A stretch of 64,000 nt of DNA from Psychrobacter sp. JCM 18901. Its GTDB lineage: Bacteria; Pseudomonadota; Gammaproteobacteria; Pseudomonadales; Moraxellaceae. Numbering within the stretch: position 1 is the stretch's first letter; every line of letters starts with the position of its first letter. The position numbers and the translations under genes were made by a program. Positions 19,375-29,452 of the stretch are shown one piece after another. The notes beneath the pieces were generated by a model, which was not told where the DNA came from, did no database searches, and saw only the letters and a program-made list of their open reading frames with translations. The DNA is taken from positions 95,992-159,991 of the forward strand of contig NZ_BAWH01000003.1 in assembly GCF_000586435.1 (NCBI RefSeq), read 5' to 3'.

Positions 19375-20727
19375 TTATTTAGGAATGTATTCGCTCCATG
19401 GCTGCGCTTGAATGACTTCTGGCGTTTTGAAAATCGTATCAAACTGACCGTCGGCACGGATTTGACCAATCATCACAGGCTTCCATAGATGATGGTTTTC
19501 TTCATCCATTTTTAGCGTGTAGCCAGAAGGTGCATCGAATGTTTGTCCCGCCATGCTAACACGTACTTTATCGACATCAGTTGTACCTGCTTTTTCGACA
19601 GCTTGCTTCCACATATTGATACCGACATAAGTAGCTTCCATTGGATCATTGGTCACGACTTTTTCAGCATTTGGTAGTTTTTGGTCCAATGCATACTGCT
19701 TATAGCGTTTGGTGAAGGCACTGTTGGTTGGGTTTTTGATCGACATAAAGTAGTTCCACGCCGCCAAATGCCCTTGTAGCAGACTGGTATCGATACCGCG
19801 TAGCTCTTCTTCACCGACTGAGAATGCCATGACTGGAATATCTGACGCTTTGATGCCTTGATTCGCTAGTTCACGATAGAACGGAACGTTTGAGTCGCCA
19901 TTGATGGTCGAGATAACCGCGGTCTTTTTGCCCGTTGAGAACTTTTTAACGTTAGATACGATGGTTTGATAGTTGCTGAAACCAAATGGGGTGTATTCTT
20001 CCATGATGTCTGCATCAGCCACGCCTTTTGATTTCAAAAATGCCTTTAAAATCTGGTTGGTGGTGCGTGGATAGACGTAATCAGTACCTAACAATACAAA
20101 GCGCTCTGCACCGCCGCCTTCTTCGCTCATCAAGTACTCTACTGCTGGAATGGCTTGCTGGTTTGGTGCCGCACCAGTGTAAAAGATGTTTTCTGACTGC
20201 TCTTGTCCTTCGTATTGCACTGGATAGAACATCAATCCGTTTAACTCTTCAACTACAGGTAATACAGATTTGCGTGATACCGATGTCCAACCGCCAAAGA
20301 TGACATCTACTTTATCTTGAGTGAGTAGCTGACGGGCTTTTTCAGCGAATAATGGCCAATCAGAAGCAGGGTCGACGACGACTGGTTCGAGTTGCTTACC
20401 GAGCACACCGCCATTGGCATTGATTTCATCAATGGTCATTAACGCGGTATCTTTTAGAGAGGTTTCAGAGATGGCCATGGTGCCAGACAGCGAATGTAGT
20501 ATGCCGACTTTGATAGTGTCGCCATCAGCAGCAGGCTCGGTGGTCGTTTCTGTACTCGTTTCAGCGGTTGTCTCTGTTGATGCTGCAGTTTCGGAAGGTT
20601 TTTGACAACCAATAAGACTTAAGCTGCCAACGACGGCTACTGCTAGTAACGATAAACGTGATTTGATTTTTCCGTGTGATTGAGGGGCTACTACTTGAGT
20701 ATTGGCTAAAATTGGTAACGAAAACAT
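19375..20727 (-). CDS. urtA: Urea ABC transporter substrate-binding protein UrtA
   Basis: Periplasmic urea-binding protein, first gene of the urt operon, 450 aa, intact. Start ATG 20727 is preferred over ATG 20733 because AGGAG lies at the right distance. The N-terminus has a hydrophobic stretch ending in a lipobox, SLIGC, so the mature protein may be lipid-anchored. After a Thr/Glu-rich linker come DTIKVGILHSLSGTMAISETSLKD, NGGVLGKQLEPVV, VDVIFGGWTSVSRKSVLPVVEE and MFYPVQYEGQE, all typical of UrtA/FmdD. The ending is PWSEYIPK. No urease genes occur in the window. Confidence 0.95.
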   Translation of the reverse strand: MFSLPILANTQVVAPQSHGKIKSRLSLLAVAVVGSLSLIGCQKPSETAASTETTAETSTETTTEPAADGDTIKVGILHSLSGTMAISETSLKDTALMTIDEINANGGVLGKQLEPVVVDPASDWPLFAEKARQLLTQDKVDVIFGGWTSVSRKSVLPVVEELNGLMFYPVQYEGQEQSENIFYTGAAPNQQAIPAVEYLMSEEGGGAERFVLLGTDYVYPRTTNQILKAFLKSKGVADADIMEEYTPFGFSNYQTIVSNVKKFSTGKKTAVISTINGDSNVPFYRELANQGIKASDIPVMAFSVGEEELRGIDTSLLQGHLAAWNYFMSIKNPTNSAFTKRYKQYALDQKLPNAEKVVTNDPMEATYVGINMWKQAVEKAGTTDVDKVRVSMAGQTFDAPSGYTLKMDEENHHLWKPVMIGQIRADGQFDTIFKTPEVIQAQPWSEYIPK

Positions 20728-21139
20728 GGACATCTCCTAATAAATACAAAAGGTAAAATAATGTTCCTGAACACCTATTAAGAGTTCAAGTTCCGTGCCA
20801 AGTTAAAAAAGCCAATAATCGAGTAATAATTGAGCAATAATTAGGTTCTGATTAATATATTCATTAATTTAGTGCAAGATGGTTAATAAACTGCACCATA
20901 AAGGGGAGATGAACAAAAAAATGGTGCAATCCAGAAAACCAAATTTTTAAAATTGCATAGCTATCATATGAAGAGATTTATCGTTAAAAGTGCTTATTAC
21001 TAAAAATGCTGTTTGCCAAAAGCATTTATTGCCAAAGACCTGTAAAACGGCTACGGTAATATCTCTAAGATAGTTACTATTTTGCGCGTTGAGCCAATGC
21101 GTGGCTGCCATGATGAATTTTACTGCTAAGGAATGATGT
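20728..21139. other. Divergent spacer urtA / DUF4139
   Basis: About 410 AT-rich bases with the promoters for the minus-strand urt operon and the plus-strand DUF4139 gene. Apart from the inverted repeat at 20892-20928, nothing distinct seen. Confidence 0.4.
20892..20928. promoter_or_regulatory. Possible operator upstream of urtA
   Basis: Perfect inverted repeat TGCACCAT (20892-20899) and ATGGTGCA (20921-20928), start points 29 bases apart. A related TGCAAGATGG lies just to the left (near 20873). Three similar boxes before a nutrient-regulated operon suggest a regulator site. No sigma-54 consensus was found. Confidence 0.3.
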
Positions 21140-22792
21140 ATGAACGCACAATTAACGGATTCGCCTGTCTCAACAGGTCGTGGCAGCGTATTACCGCCGC
21201 TTAATCAAATGACTAGATTTGCTATCCTTCCATTTGTACTTAGTAGTAGTGCCATCTTGGGATTGTCTTCGGCGCAAGCGGCCACCAGTAGCGTCGAGCA
21301 AGTGACCATTTATCAGGGGCTGGCAAGCGTGACGCGCGCATTGCCTATTACAGGTAGCGGTGAGCAAATGGTGGTGTTTTCGTGCCTATCACCTTATATG
21401 GATAAAGAAAGTCTAAGCGTACAAGCGACGAATAATGTCAACGTTGGGGAAGTCAGCATCGAAGAGCTGACAGGTGAGCAGGCAGCCCAATGCCAGTATC
21501 AAGGTGATGCCAAGGTACAGACGCAGCAAAACACCTTAGCCAATATCAATGCTGAATTAGAAGCGGCACGATTAGCAAAGGCTTACTTGCAGAATTTGAC
21601 CAAAGCCACGCAAGTCAATACAGACAGCACGATTGCCAATAATGCCCGCGATATAGAAACTCAAGCTACCAGTATTAACCAAAGGATTTTAGAGATTCAA
21701 CAGCGACAAGCGCGTGCCCAAGACGCACTTAATCAACTGATGGCAGGCAGCGCGACATCGACCTTTAACAAGGTGACACAGGTGAGTGTACGTACGGCAA
21801 GCCGCTCGCCAAGTAGTATTAAGTTGCATTATCAAGTGCAAGGTGCAGGTTGGGAGCCTGCATATCAAGCTCGCCTAAACACAAACAGTGAGCAGTTAAG
21901 TATCACAGCTTCTGCGATTATTGCTCAGCAAACTGGCGAGAACTGGACAAACGTACCACTGACACTTAGTACTGTTAATCCCAATCAAAGTACGACGGGG
22001 CAACTGCCATATGTGCAGCGTCTATCATTGTATGAAGAGAGCGCGGATGCCCGAGTAAGACGCGAGCTACCTATGATGGATGCGTCCCCTGTTATGATGG
22101 AAGAGCCTGCTTATAACAAAGGAGCAGGCGCACCGATGGCACCGCTACCGAATTTTACGGTCAGTAGCCAAAACAAAAATGGCATTATCGAGTATCGTTT
22201 ACCGCAGTTGGTCAGTATTCCGAGTGATGGGAGACGCGTACGCACAGTGATTGGGGAGCAGGCAGGTAACAGTAAGCTCTGGATTCGCAGTACGCCAAGT
22301 GTTGAGACTGCTGCCTACTGGTATGCGTCAGCGCCGTTTTTGACGCCGGACTGGGTCGATGGTTCGCTACAGCTGTACCGTGATGACAATTATGTTGGAC
22401 AATCGCGCTATAACTATCAAATGCTAAAAGAGCAGGGGATTGGATTTGGTCGTGATTCAAATATGCTCGTAAAAGAGCTGACCAATGAAGACAAGCAAGG
22501 GGAAAAAGGCGTGCTCAACCGTACGCAAACACTGACGACCACCCAAGCCTATCAGTTTACCAATCAGCACAATCGTAGCGTACGCTTGCAAGTACTGGGC
22601 AGTGAACCTATCAGTCGTGACGATAGTTTAAAAGTTGCGGTGACTCATACGCCGCCTGTAACTGAGCGAGATTGGAATGACAATCAAGGTATGGTGGCGT
22701 GGGAATTTAACTTACCAAGTAAGCAATCAAAAGTAATACGTTCAACCTCCCAGGTTAGTTATCCTGCCAATAAATTACTGACTGGCAATTAA
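21140..22792 (+). CDS. DUF4139 domain protein (MuiA-like), exported
   Basis: Intact 550-aa protein. A hydrophobic segment (about 28-48) ends in SSAQA, a plausible signal peptidase site after a longer N-region. The mature part begins SVEQVTIYQGLASVTRAL, the DUF4140 N-terminal pattern. A coiled-coil-like stretch rich in Gln and Ala (about 130-195) leads into the DUF4139 beta domain (IKLHYQVQGAGWEPAYQARLN and later WIRSTPSVETAAYWYASAPF). Such proteins, for example MuiA (mucoidy inhibitor A), are presumed envelope proteins without known biochemical activity. Divergent from urtA. Confidence 0.8.
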   Translation: MNAQLTDSPVSTGRGSVLPPLNQMTRFAILPFVLSSSAILGLSSAQAATSSVEQVTIYQGLASVTRALPITGSGEQMVVFSCLSPYMDKESLSVQATNNVNVGEVSIEELTGEQAAQCQYQGDAKVQTQQNTLANINAELEAARLAKAYLQNLTKATQVNTDSTIANNARDIETQATSINQRILEIQQRQARAQDALNQLMAGSATSTFNKVTQVSVRTASRSPSSIKLHYQVQGAGWEPAYQARLNTNSEQLSITASAIIAQQTGENWTNVPLTLSTVNPNQSTTGQLPYVQRLSLYEESADARVRRELPMMDASPVMMEEPAYNKGAGAPMAPLPNFTVSSQNKNGIIEYRLPQLVSIPSDGRRVRTVIGEQAGNSKLWIRSTPSVETAAYWYASAPFLTPDWVDGSLQLYRDDNYVGQSRYNYQMLKEQGIGFGRDSNMLVKELTNEDKQGEKGVLNRTQTLTTTQAYQFTNQHNRSVRLQVLGSEPISRDDSLKVAVTHTPPVTERDWNDNQGMVAWEFNLPSKQSKVIRSTSQVSYPANKLLTGN

Positions 22793-22900
22793 TAAGCACT
22801 GCCTGTAAGTGCTACCTTATTAATAAGTAAAGTCTGAAATAATATCTTTGCCTCTATTAAGAATTACCCGCATAACGAAAATTATTATAAAAGGAAAGCT

Positions 22901-23721
22901 ATGTGTATTGTCGCTATTGCTTGGCAATTATTTGATGAGTTACCGCTGGTACTACTGTCTAATCGTGATGAGTTTTTGCAGCGCCCAACTGAGCCGCTCC
23001 ACCAGTGGTCTGACCAACCTATCTATGCTGGACGCGATAAGCAAAGCGGTGCACGTGGTTAGGCATTCATCAGCAAGTGTCACCAGCGCAGAGTGCAGAG
23101 TATTATGAACAGAATGGTCGTTGGGCTGCAGTATTAAATTTCCGTGATGGTGTGCAGGCAAGTAGTGATGAGCGCTCACGTGGTGGACTGGTCACTGAAT
23201 TCTTGACAGGGACTCTAAGTCCGATGGATTTTGCACGGCAGATTGATTTGCAAGATTATGCGGGCTTTAACCTGATCATTGGTGACGCTGCGCAAGCTGT
23301 GATCGTTAATAATCGTGGCCATGCACCCACGCCATTATACTCAGGTCTGTATGTTATCTCTAATGGACAACCAGAGGACAGCTGGTTTAAGACAGAGTGG
23401 TTGCGCGGGCGACTACGTCAAGAAGTGCTGCCATTGATTGCAGAGGATAGTTCGCCTGCGTACTGGCAAGCGGCGGCTTTTAACATTTTGTCAGATAGTA
23501 CCAAAGCACCAGAAGATAAATTGCCTATGACTGGCGTGGCATTTGAAGTGGAGCAAATGCTATCGTCTGTTTATATTGAACCCGTCGCTTTTGGCGATAC
23601 TAAAACTAGCAAACCTACTTATGGTACCCGCACTCAAAGCATCTTAACGTTGCGCAAAGAGAGAGATATGGGAGCAAACTACACGGCTGACATTGTTAGC
23701 CGAGAGTTTGATAGTCACTGA
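22901..23721 (+). CDS. NRDE family protein (frame broken once)
   Basis: Begins MCIVAIAWQLFDELPLVLLSNRDEFLQRP, with the Cys-2 and the NRDE motif (about 22-25) that define the family, related to T10/TANGO2 proteins. Start ATG 22901 has AAGGAA upstream. A G is missing near 23050, where DKQSGGTWLGIHQQVSP should run through. Corrected length 273 aa. The Cys exposed after Met removal resembles an N-terminal nucleophile hydrolase, but activity is unproven. The rest (WAAVLNFRDG, RSRGGLVTEFL, YGTRTQSIL) fits the family. Confidence 0.85.
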
Positions 23722-23745
23722 CAATGACGGTTAGTAGATAATAAA

Positions 23746-23795
23746 AAAACACCCACGGTAATTGCTAACATTCTAGCTACTATCGTGGGTGTTTT
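23746..23795. terminator. Bidirectional terminator between the NRDE gene and rppH
   Basis: Twelve-bp stem AAAACACCCACG (23746-23757) with CGTGGGTGTTTT (23784-23795), T-runs on both strands. Shared by two convergent genes. Confidence 0.85.
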
Positions 23796-23818
23796 GCATT
23801 GTACTATTGAGTGATTCA

Positions 23819-24337
23819 TTACATAAGCAGATGATTATTTTGCTCAGGAATGATCAGCTCTTGCTTTAGCGGGAGTTCGCGTACCAATTCTTGCAAGGCA
23901 CGACGATAAACGCCTCGTTTAAAGTGAATCACTTGTCCGAGTGGATACCAGTAGCTGACCCATTGCCAATGGTCAAATTCAGGTTTCCCTTCGTCAAAGC
24001 GTATATGTTGAGTATTTGGCTCATCTAAGCGTAGCAAAAACCATTTTTGTTTTTGCCCAATACATAAGGGATGCTGACCATGACGTACATAACGTTTTGG
24101 CAAACGATAGCGCAACCAGTCTTGCGTGACTGCCAATAAGTCTACGTGACGCGGATGTAAGCCGACCTCTTCCCAGAGCTCGCGATACATTGCATCCATC
24201 GGCGTTTCCCCGCGGTCGATACCACCCTGCGGAAATTGCCAAGCGTTGTGACCAATACGTTTTGCCCACAGAACCTGCCCTTGTGTATTTGCCAAGATGA
24301 TGCCGACGTTGGCGCGAAAGCCGTCTGCATCTATCAT
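23819..24337 (-). CDS. rppH: RNA pyrophosphohydrolase RppH (Nudix)
   Basis: Removes pyrophosphate from mRNA 5' ends to start decay. Intact, 172 aa, close to the 160-176 aa usual in the family. [17 protein letters not shown] is the RppH N-terminus. The complete Nudix box [23 protein letters not shown] spans about residues 38-60, and [12 protein letters not shown] follows. Convergent with the NRDE gene. Confidence 0.95.
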   Translation of the reverse strand: MIDADGFRANVGIILANTQGQVLWAKRIGHNAWQFPQGGIDRGETPMDAMYRELWEEVGLHPRHVDLLAVTQDWLRYRLPKRYVRHGQHPLCIGQKQKWFLLRLDEPNTQHIRFDEGKPEFDHWQWVSYWYPLGQVIHFKRGVYRRALQELVRELPLKQELIIPEQNNHLLM

Positions 24338-24811
24338 GACTAAACCTTTTAATTTGTTTAAAAATAGCTTGTTTTGACTTGAAACCGTGACAGCAATCGT
24401 AATTATTATAAGGTGATTGTTATCGACATCCGCTCAAAACAAGATTCATTACCGTTATTAAACCAAGAAACAAGCAAAATGTGTAACAGTATTTTGCTAT
24501 AAAATGTTTCACGAGTTTTACCTTTTAAAATCAACTATTTATAAGCAAACTTTTGTAGGTTTTTATACAGTATTTTTGGGCAAGTGTCGAAGAGTAGTAA
24601 TAGGCGGATGAACATACGATTATTTAGTAAACTGTCGAACTTCACTATTTCGATATGTATAAAGTGATGAAAGCACAGATTTCACTGGCGAGCTAACAGC
24701 AAAACAATGAGCCTATAAAATCTTGCTTTGGCTTATGCTACACTAGCTGGGCAATATATCATTCACACAATAATAATAGCAATACGCCATTTAAAATAAG
24801 GAACATCTACA
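24338..24811. other. Divergent spacer rppH / osmC-like
   Basis: About 470 AT-rich bases. A consensus extended -10 (TGC then TACACT, 24736-24744) lies 67 bases before the OsmC-like gene and is the best promoter candidate. No ORF or strong hairpin found. Confidence 0.4.
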
Positions 24812-25225
24812 ATGTCAGAATCAAAAGCAAGCGTCATATGGCAAGAGAACAAAGCCTTTATGGGTGTGTCACCATCAGGACATAATGTACAAATCGATGC
24901 TGATAAAGAAAAAGGCTCAAGCCCGATGGAGCTTATTTTGTTAGGATTAGGTGGTTGCGCCAGTTATGACGTCGTAGAGATTTTACAGAAATCACGCCAA
25001 GCAGTGACGGATGTACGTTGTGAGCTAACCGCCCAGCGTGCTGAAACCGTACCAGCGGTCTATACCGATATTCATATGCATTTCATTGTCACTGGTCAAG
25101 AGGTCAAAGAAAAACAAGTCGAAAAAGCCATCCAGTTATCAGCAGAAAAATACTGTTCTGCCAGCCGTATGCTAGTAGCAGGTGGGGTCAATATCACCCA
25201 TGATTTCGAAGTGGTTGCAAGCTAG
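24812..25225 (+). CDS. OsmC family protein
   Basis: Intact 137-aa protein with an AAGGAAC site before ATG 24812. The family's two redox Cys are seen in GLGGCASYDV (about residue 50) and EKYCSAS (about 113), with SPMELILLGL before the first. OsmC/Ohr proteins reduce organic hydroperoxides; this YhfA-like branch is less studied, so the substrate is uncertain. Eleven bases before the next gene, so probably co-transcribed with it. Confidence 0.88.
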   Translation: MSESKASVIWQENKAFMGVSPSGHNVQIDADKEKGSSPMELILLGLGGCASYDVVEILQKSRQAVTDVRCELTAQRAETVPAVYTDIHMHFIVTGQEVKEKQVEKAIQLSAEKYCSASRMLVAGGVNITHDFEVVAS

Positions 25226-25236
25226 GAACTTATATA

Positions 25237-25666
25237 ATGATAAGTGCATTTTTTTGAGTTGGTAACTGACAAAGTGGCGTCTGCCATTTTAGCCATGGTG
25301 GTAGCAAGTCTATTGCCATGGGCGGTGTCAATCGTTGCGAAAGTATCTGGTGGCTTTAGAATCAGAAATAATGCACATCCTCGCGAATTCTTTCAAAATG
25401 CGACAGGCCTGGCAGCACGTGCTAATGCAGCACAGCAAAACAGTTATGAAACCTTGCCAGTATTCTTGGCAGCAGTATTGGTAGCTATGCTGTTCTTTGT
25501 ACCGCAGTCGATTATCAACGTATTGGCTTGGCTGTATGTGATGATACGAATTGGTTTTTGTGTGGCGTATATTACTAATTTGGCAATGTTCCGCTCTATC
25601 CTCTGGGTACTATCAATGGCATGTTGTCTAATGCTATTTTATTTAGCGATACGAGTCAGCGTCTAG
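25237..25666 (+). CDS. MAPEG family membrane protein (frame broken once)
   Basis: Small protein with four transmembrane segments, 142 aa when corrected. The motif NAHPREFFQNATGLAARANAAQQNSYETLPVF (about 47-79) is diagnostic of MAPEG proteins (eicosanoid and glutathione metabolism relatives). The observed GTG-started frame (25244) is probably an artefact. ATG 25237 with TAGGAAC upstream reads MISAFFELVTDKVAS once the T7 run 25249-25255 is read as six. Confidence 0.85.
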
Positions 25667-25711
25667 TAAAAATATCCGTAACTGCCAAAACGCTCAAATA
25701 CAAGCAGGTGA

Positions 25712-26746
25712 TTAATCTCGTACGCTTGCTTGTAGGGCGCTAATAATCACCGCTTTATTTTTCTCTCGTTTAATACCTTCCCACACTGTTTGCGCCTCAA
25801 CGTAGCCTTTGGTAAGCATACCTAGCCATTGTTTATAACGACCGACCAAAACCACATCGTTCTTTGCCTCACCTTCCAAAAACTTAATCTGATGCGCGAT
25901 TAAATCTTGCCATAACAATGTAGCCGTATTCTCTACGCTATCAGTACTGTTTTCAGTATCATTATCAACCTGTGCCACTAAATCAGGACGTGTTACTGCG
26001 CCGCGACCTAACATCAAATGCGGTGTACCTGCTTGTGTCATACAGTTTTGCGCATGCTCAAAGTTCCAAATTTCTCCATTGGCAATGACTGGAATATCGA
26101 GCGCATTAAAGCTCTGGATTTTGTCCCAATAGGCAGGCGGCTTATAGCCTTGGGTTTTAGTACGTGCATGAATGGTCAGCCAGTCGGCGCCGCTATCGTT
26201 AATTGCACCGCGAATATCATCCATTCGGCTAGTGTCGGTATAGCCCAGACGAATCTTAGCTGATACTGGTATATGGGCGGGAACGGCTTGGCGTACGGCA
26301 CTGATAATCTGATACATTGTTTCAGGTTCATCCAGCAGTACTGAACCACCGCGATGACTATTGACCGTTTTTGCAGGACATCCAAAGTTGATGTCGATAG
26401 CAGGCGCACCGAGCTCACAAGCGTACGCGGCGTTTTCGGCCATAAGCTGTGCTTCGCTACCCAAAATCTGTACATGAATGGGCGTACCAGAGGCCGTTTT
26501 GGCATCATGATGTAGCTCAGGCACATATTTATAAAACACATGCGCAGGTAAGACGTGCTGAGTGATGCGAATAAACTCACTGACCGACCAATCATAAGGA
26601 CACCCCAAGTCAGACGCAATTTGGGTTAAGATTTGGCGCATTAATGGATCGGTCAAGCCTTCCATAGGCGCGAGCAAACGCACGGGAGTCGCAAATAACT
26701 GATTAATGGTATTTTGACGCGTTTGAAGTTGTTGGTTATTATTCAT
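25712..26746 (-). CDS. dusC: tRNA-dihydrouridine synthase, DusC type
   Basis: FMN enzyme reducing a D-loop uridine in tRNA. Intact, 344 aa. LLAPMEGLTDPLMRQIL is the flavin-site N-terminus; catalytic Cys lies in IDINFGCPAKTVNSHRGGSVLL (about 116-137). Then KIRLGYTDTS, TIHARTKTQGYKPPAYW and VIANGEIW follow. The CPAKTVN form favours DusC (U16) over DusA or DusB, but the type is inferred by eye. Confidence 0.88.
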   Translation of the reverse strand: MNNNQQLQTRQNTINQLFATPVRLLAPMEGLTDPLMRQILTQIASDLGCPYDWSVSEFIRITQHVLPAHVFYKYVPELHHDAKTASGTPIHVQILGSEAQLMAENAAYACELGAPAIDINFGCPAKTVNSHRGGSVLLDEPETMYQIISAVRQAVPAHIPVSAKIRLGYTDTSRMDDIRGAINDSGADWLTIHARTKTQGYKPPAYWDKIQSFNALDIPVIANGEIWNFEHAQNCMTQAGTPHLMLGRGAVTRPDLVAQVDNDTENSTDSVENTATLLWQDLIAHQIKFLEGEAKNDVVLVGRYKQWLGMLTKGYVEAQTVWEGIKREKNKAVIISALQASVRD

Positions 26747-26826
26747 GCTGGTGATTCACTGCTAAAGGGTCACTATGAGAGATTGAATAAAACTTGAGGC
26801 TGACAAAGGTGGAGGGTAATTAAGTA

Positions 26827-28318
26827 TTACCAAAAATCACTTTTTTTGCCCGTCTGTAATCCTGATATCAAGTCTTTAATATTGTGAATATCCAAATTGC
26901 TTTGCGCACGCGTGCAAGCAACATAAAGCAAACGCAGCTCTTCTGGACTGATCTTGACTGCATTGGTTGTCACATCGTAGTAAAAATCATCATCTAGTTG
27001 TACTTTTCCCCATTCAAGCCCTTTGGCTTTATGAGCAGTAGAGATGACATAGTCAGCGTTTTCAATGCTAGTCAGACTATTGACCGCTTGGCTTAGTACA
27101 TTAGTACCATGGTCATCGACCAGTTTGACCAGTGTTTTGAGGTCGCTACCCTCATTGGTTTCGGCGTACTCTTGCACATCACCCCAATTATAAAAATAAG
27201 CCAGCTCAGGTACACCGTAAGCCGATTTACCATTTTTTAAGTTTTCGGCTGCCTGACAGAATTTGAGCATACGGTCGGTATCCGCTTGTAGCGCCACGCG
27301 ATGCCCGTGTTTTAATCCTGTCAACAGTTGCGACATAGCAGCAGCATTGGTACGGCACAAAATAGCATCTTTCTTACTGTGTACCATGCCCTTATCGGTA
27401 GAGGATTGCTTGTTTGGATTACCCTTTAGCGGTACGTCTTCTTGTAGCGCTTTTAATAAGGTATTGGCCACTTCTGCAATCGGCTCGCCAAAGCGAAAAG
27501 ACTGTGTCAATAATGTCTGCGGTAGCGGCAGTTTTTTTCATCGCATTGACCGCACCGCGCCATTCATAAATCTGCTGGTGTGCATCGCCACATAGATGAC
27601 TTGTCTCGACTGCTGAGTCAAGATACCCATCATCAAGGGATCGGCATCTTGGGCTTCATCAAATAAGATAAAGTCCGCTGGAATACTGGCTTAGACAACG
27701 CCCAAAGCTTGAGATAAATATCATGGCCAATACCAGCAGGGTGACGCGCATCAATCGACTGTAACCAGCGCTGCTCAACAGCGGGGTAGAGCATCTCGCG
27801 CAGCTGCTCTGCATCTGAGTCATCGAGCCAACTTGGGAAGAGTATGTGCTTGGCGCAGGGTAGCTGGCATGCGTGCTGCAAAAATTACTTACCGCATCGC
27901 TGACGAACCGAGACAATCGTGCGGGTGTCAGCGTAATGTATTTATTAACCCCATCCATTTGTCGACGTACTTGTACAGGCTGTAGTCCTAAATCATCACC
28001 GAGACGCTTAGGTGAAAATCGTGGCAGAGATAGCTTGGCGGTAATATCACGAGCCACATGACGATACGCAAGTGAATGAAAAGTACGACACTCTACATGT
28101 GGCGGAAACTTTGAACGAGCATCATTGGCAATCGCTTTGTTAAAAGCCAGATATAGTCCGCGGCCACGTAAGCGCTCACCGATTAGCTTGAGCGTCGTTG
28201 TCTTACCGGCGCCCGCATAAGCGACCACTTTAAACGACTTATGATCCATCGCCATATTCAGCGCGCTCAGCTGCTCGTCAGTGGGATCGCTCATATAAGC
28301 TGGCATAGATGCGGACAT
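26827..28318 (-). CDS. UvrD-like SF1 DNA helicase, compact (four frame breaks)
   Basis: ATP-dependent superfamily 1 helicase, 497 aa when corrected. Motif Q/I: TDEQLSALN and VVAYAGAGKTTTLKLI (Walker A, about 30-45). Motif Ia: YLAFNKAIANDARSKFP. Motif II: FILFDEAQDADPLM. Motif III: VIYVGDAHQQIYEWRGA. Motif IV: TQSFRFG. Motif V: VISTAHKAKGLEW. Motif VI: LLYVACTRAQ. Breaks: one base missing near 27859, an A near 27690, a G near 27588, and T7 at 27532-27538 (AMKKLPLPQ). It is much shorter than UvrD (about 720 aa), lacking most 1B/2B insertions, like the F-box helicase or phage-type group. Its job is unknown. Confidence 0.82.
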
Positions 28319-28534
28319 AATAAAGCTACCTAAATACAAAAATTGATTAAAAATAAAAGGGGCAAAAAAAGCCACTGGGTAAACAATGGCTTATAGATGA
28401 TGGTGATGCTAAAACGTGATAGTAAGCAATCAGCTTACTAATGAGGCAAGAATAAAACGGTGTAATGGTAGTTTAACGCATAGCTATATGTAATCAATAA
28501 CTTTATTTTAGTCTGGATTAGACTGATAAGTGTT

Positions 28535-29452
28535 TTATTCTTTGTCTGTCGATATGAGAGTAGGACTAGGCTCTTCTTTGATTAGAATCTTCGCCAAAAA
28601 CAAACCAAGCTCAAACAACAACCACATCGGAATCGCCAACATGAGCATCGATACGCCATCTGGCGGCGTAACAACAGCAGCCACAGCAAAACAGCCCACA
28701 ATGATATAACGACGCTTTTCTTCTAAGCTCTGAATGGAGACAATACCTGCCAATATCAATAGCAAAGTGACAACTGGAATCTCAAACGTTAAGCCGAATA
28801 CCATAAATAATTTTAAGGCAAAACTGAGATAGCTGTCGATATCTGTCATGGGTAGTACGTTTTGCGGGGCAAACATGATAAAGAACTTTAAGACCCCTTT
28901 GAGCACAATAAAGTAAGAAAAAGCCACACCAGCATAAAACAAAAATATAGAAGATAGCAGTACTGGAATAGCAATTTTCTTTTCTTTTTTTATACAGACC
29001 GGGCGCTACAAATGACCAAATTTGATAAAGGATATAGGCATCGCCAAAAATGCAGCTACAAATACGGTCAAACGTATCGGCGCCATAAAGTTCGATGTGA
29101 TATCGGTGGCAATCATGGTCGAATTGGCGGGTAACTGCGCCACCAACGGGTCAGACAACAAGTTATATAGCTCACGCGAATAGCCGACCAAACCTAAAAA
29201 TATTATCAGTACCGCCACGCATATTTTGATCAAATGCCGACGCAGCTCAATCAAATGCTCGGTAATAGCATATCAGCCAAAGGGCTTAAAACATCCTCTG
29301 ATTTTTTTATCTTGAGTGGTATTGGTCGTTGCTGCAGCACCTTGATTAAGGTTGTTTTGATCGATAGCTTCTTGATCAATGACATTTGGGTCAGTAACGG
29401 CAGAAACAGCAATTTTCTCTTGACGACTTTTTTTGCGCTTGAATGATGGCAT
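28535..29452 (-). CDS. tatC: Twin-arginine translocase subunit TatC (four frame breaks)
   Basis: Receptor for twin-arginine signal peptides, six transmembrane helices, 305 aa when corrected. Start ATG 29452 overlaps the tatB stop (TGATG). A hydrophilic N-terminal tail of about 55 residues precedes the conserved ITEHLIELRRHL. Then FLAMPYILYQIWSFVAPGLYKKEKK, FGLTFEIPVV and AVVTPPDGVSMLMLAIPMWLLFELG follow. Breaks: T7 at 29302-29308, a C missing near 29268, one C missing near 29037 and T7 at 28985-28991. A different 7-base T run near the start (29428-29434) is in frame. Confidence 0.93.
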
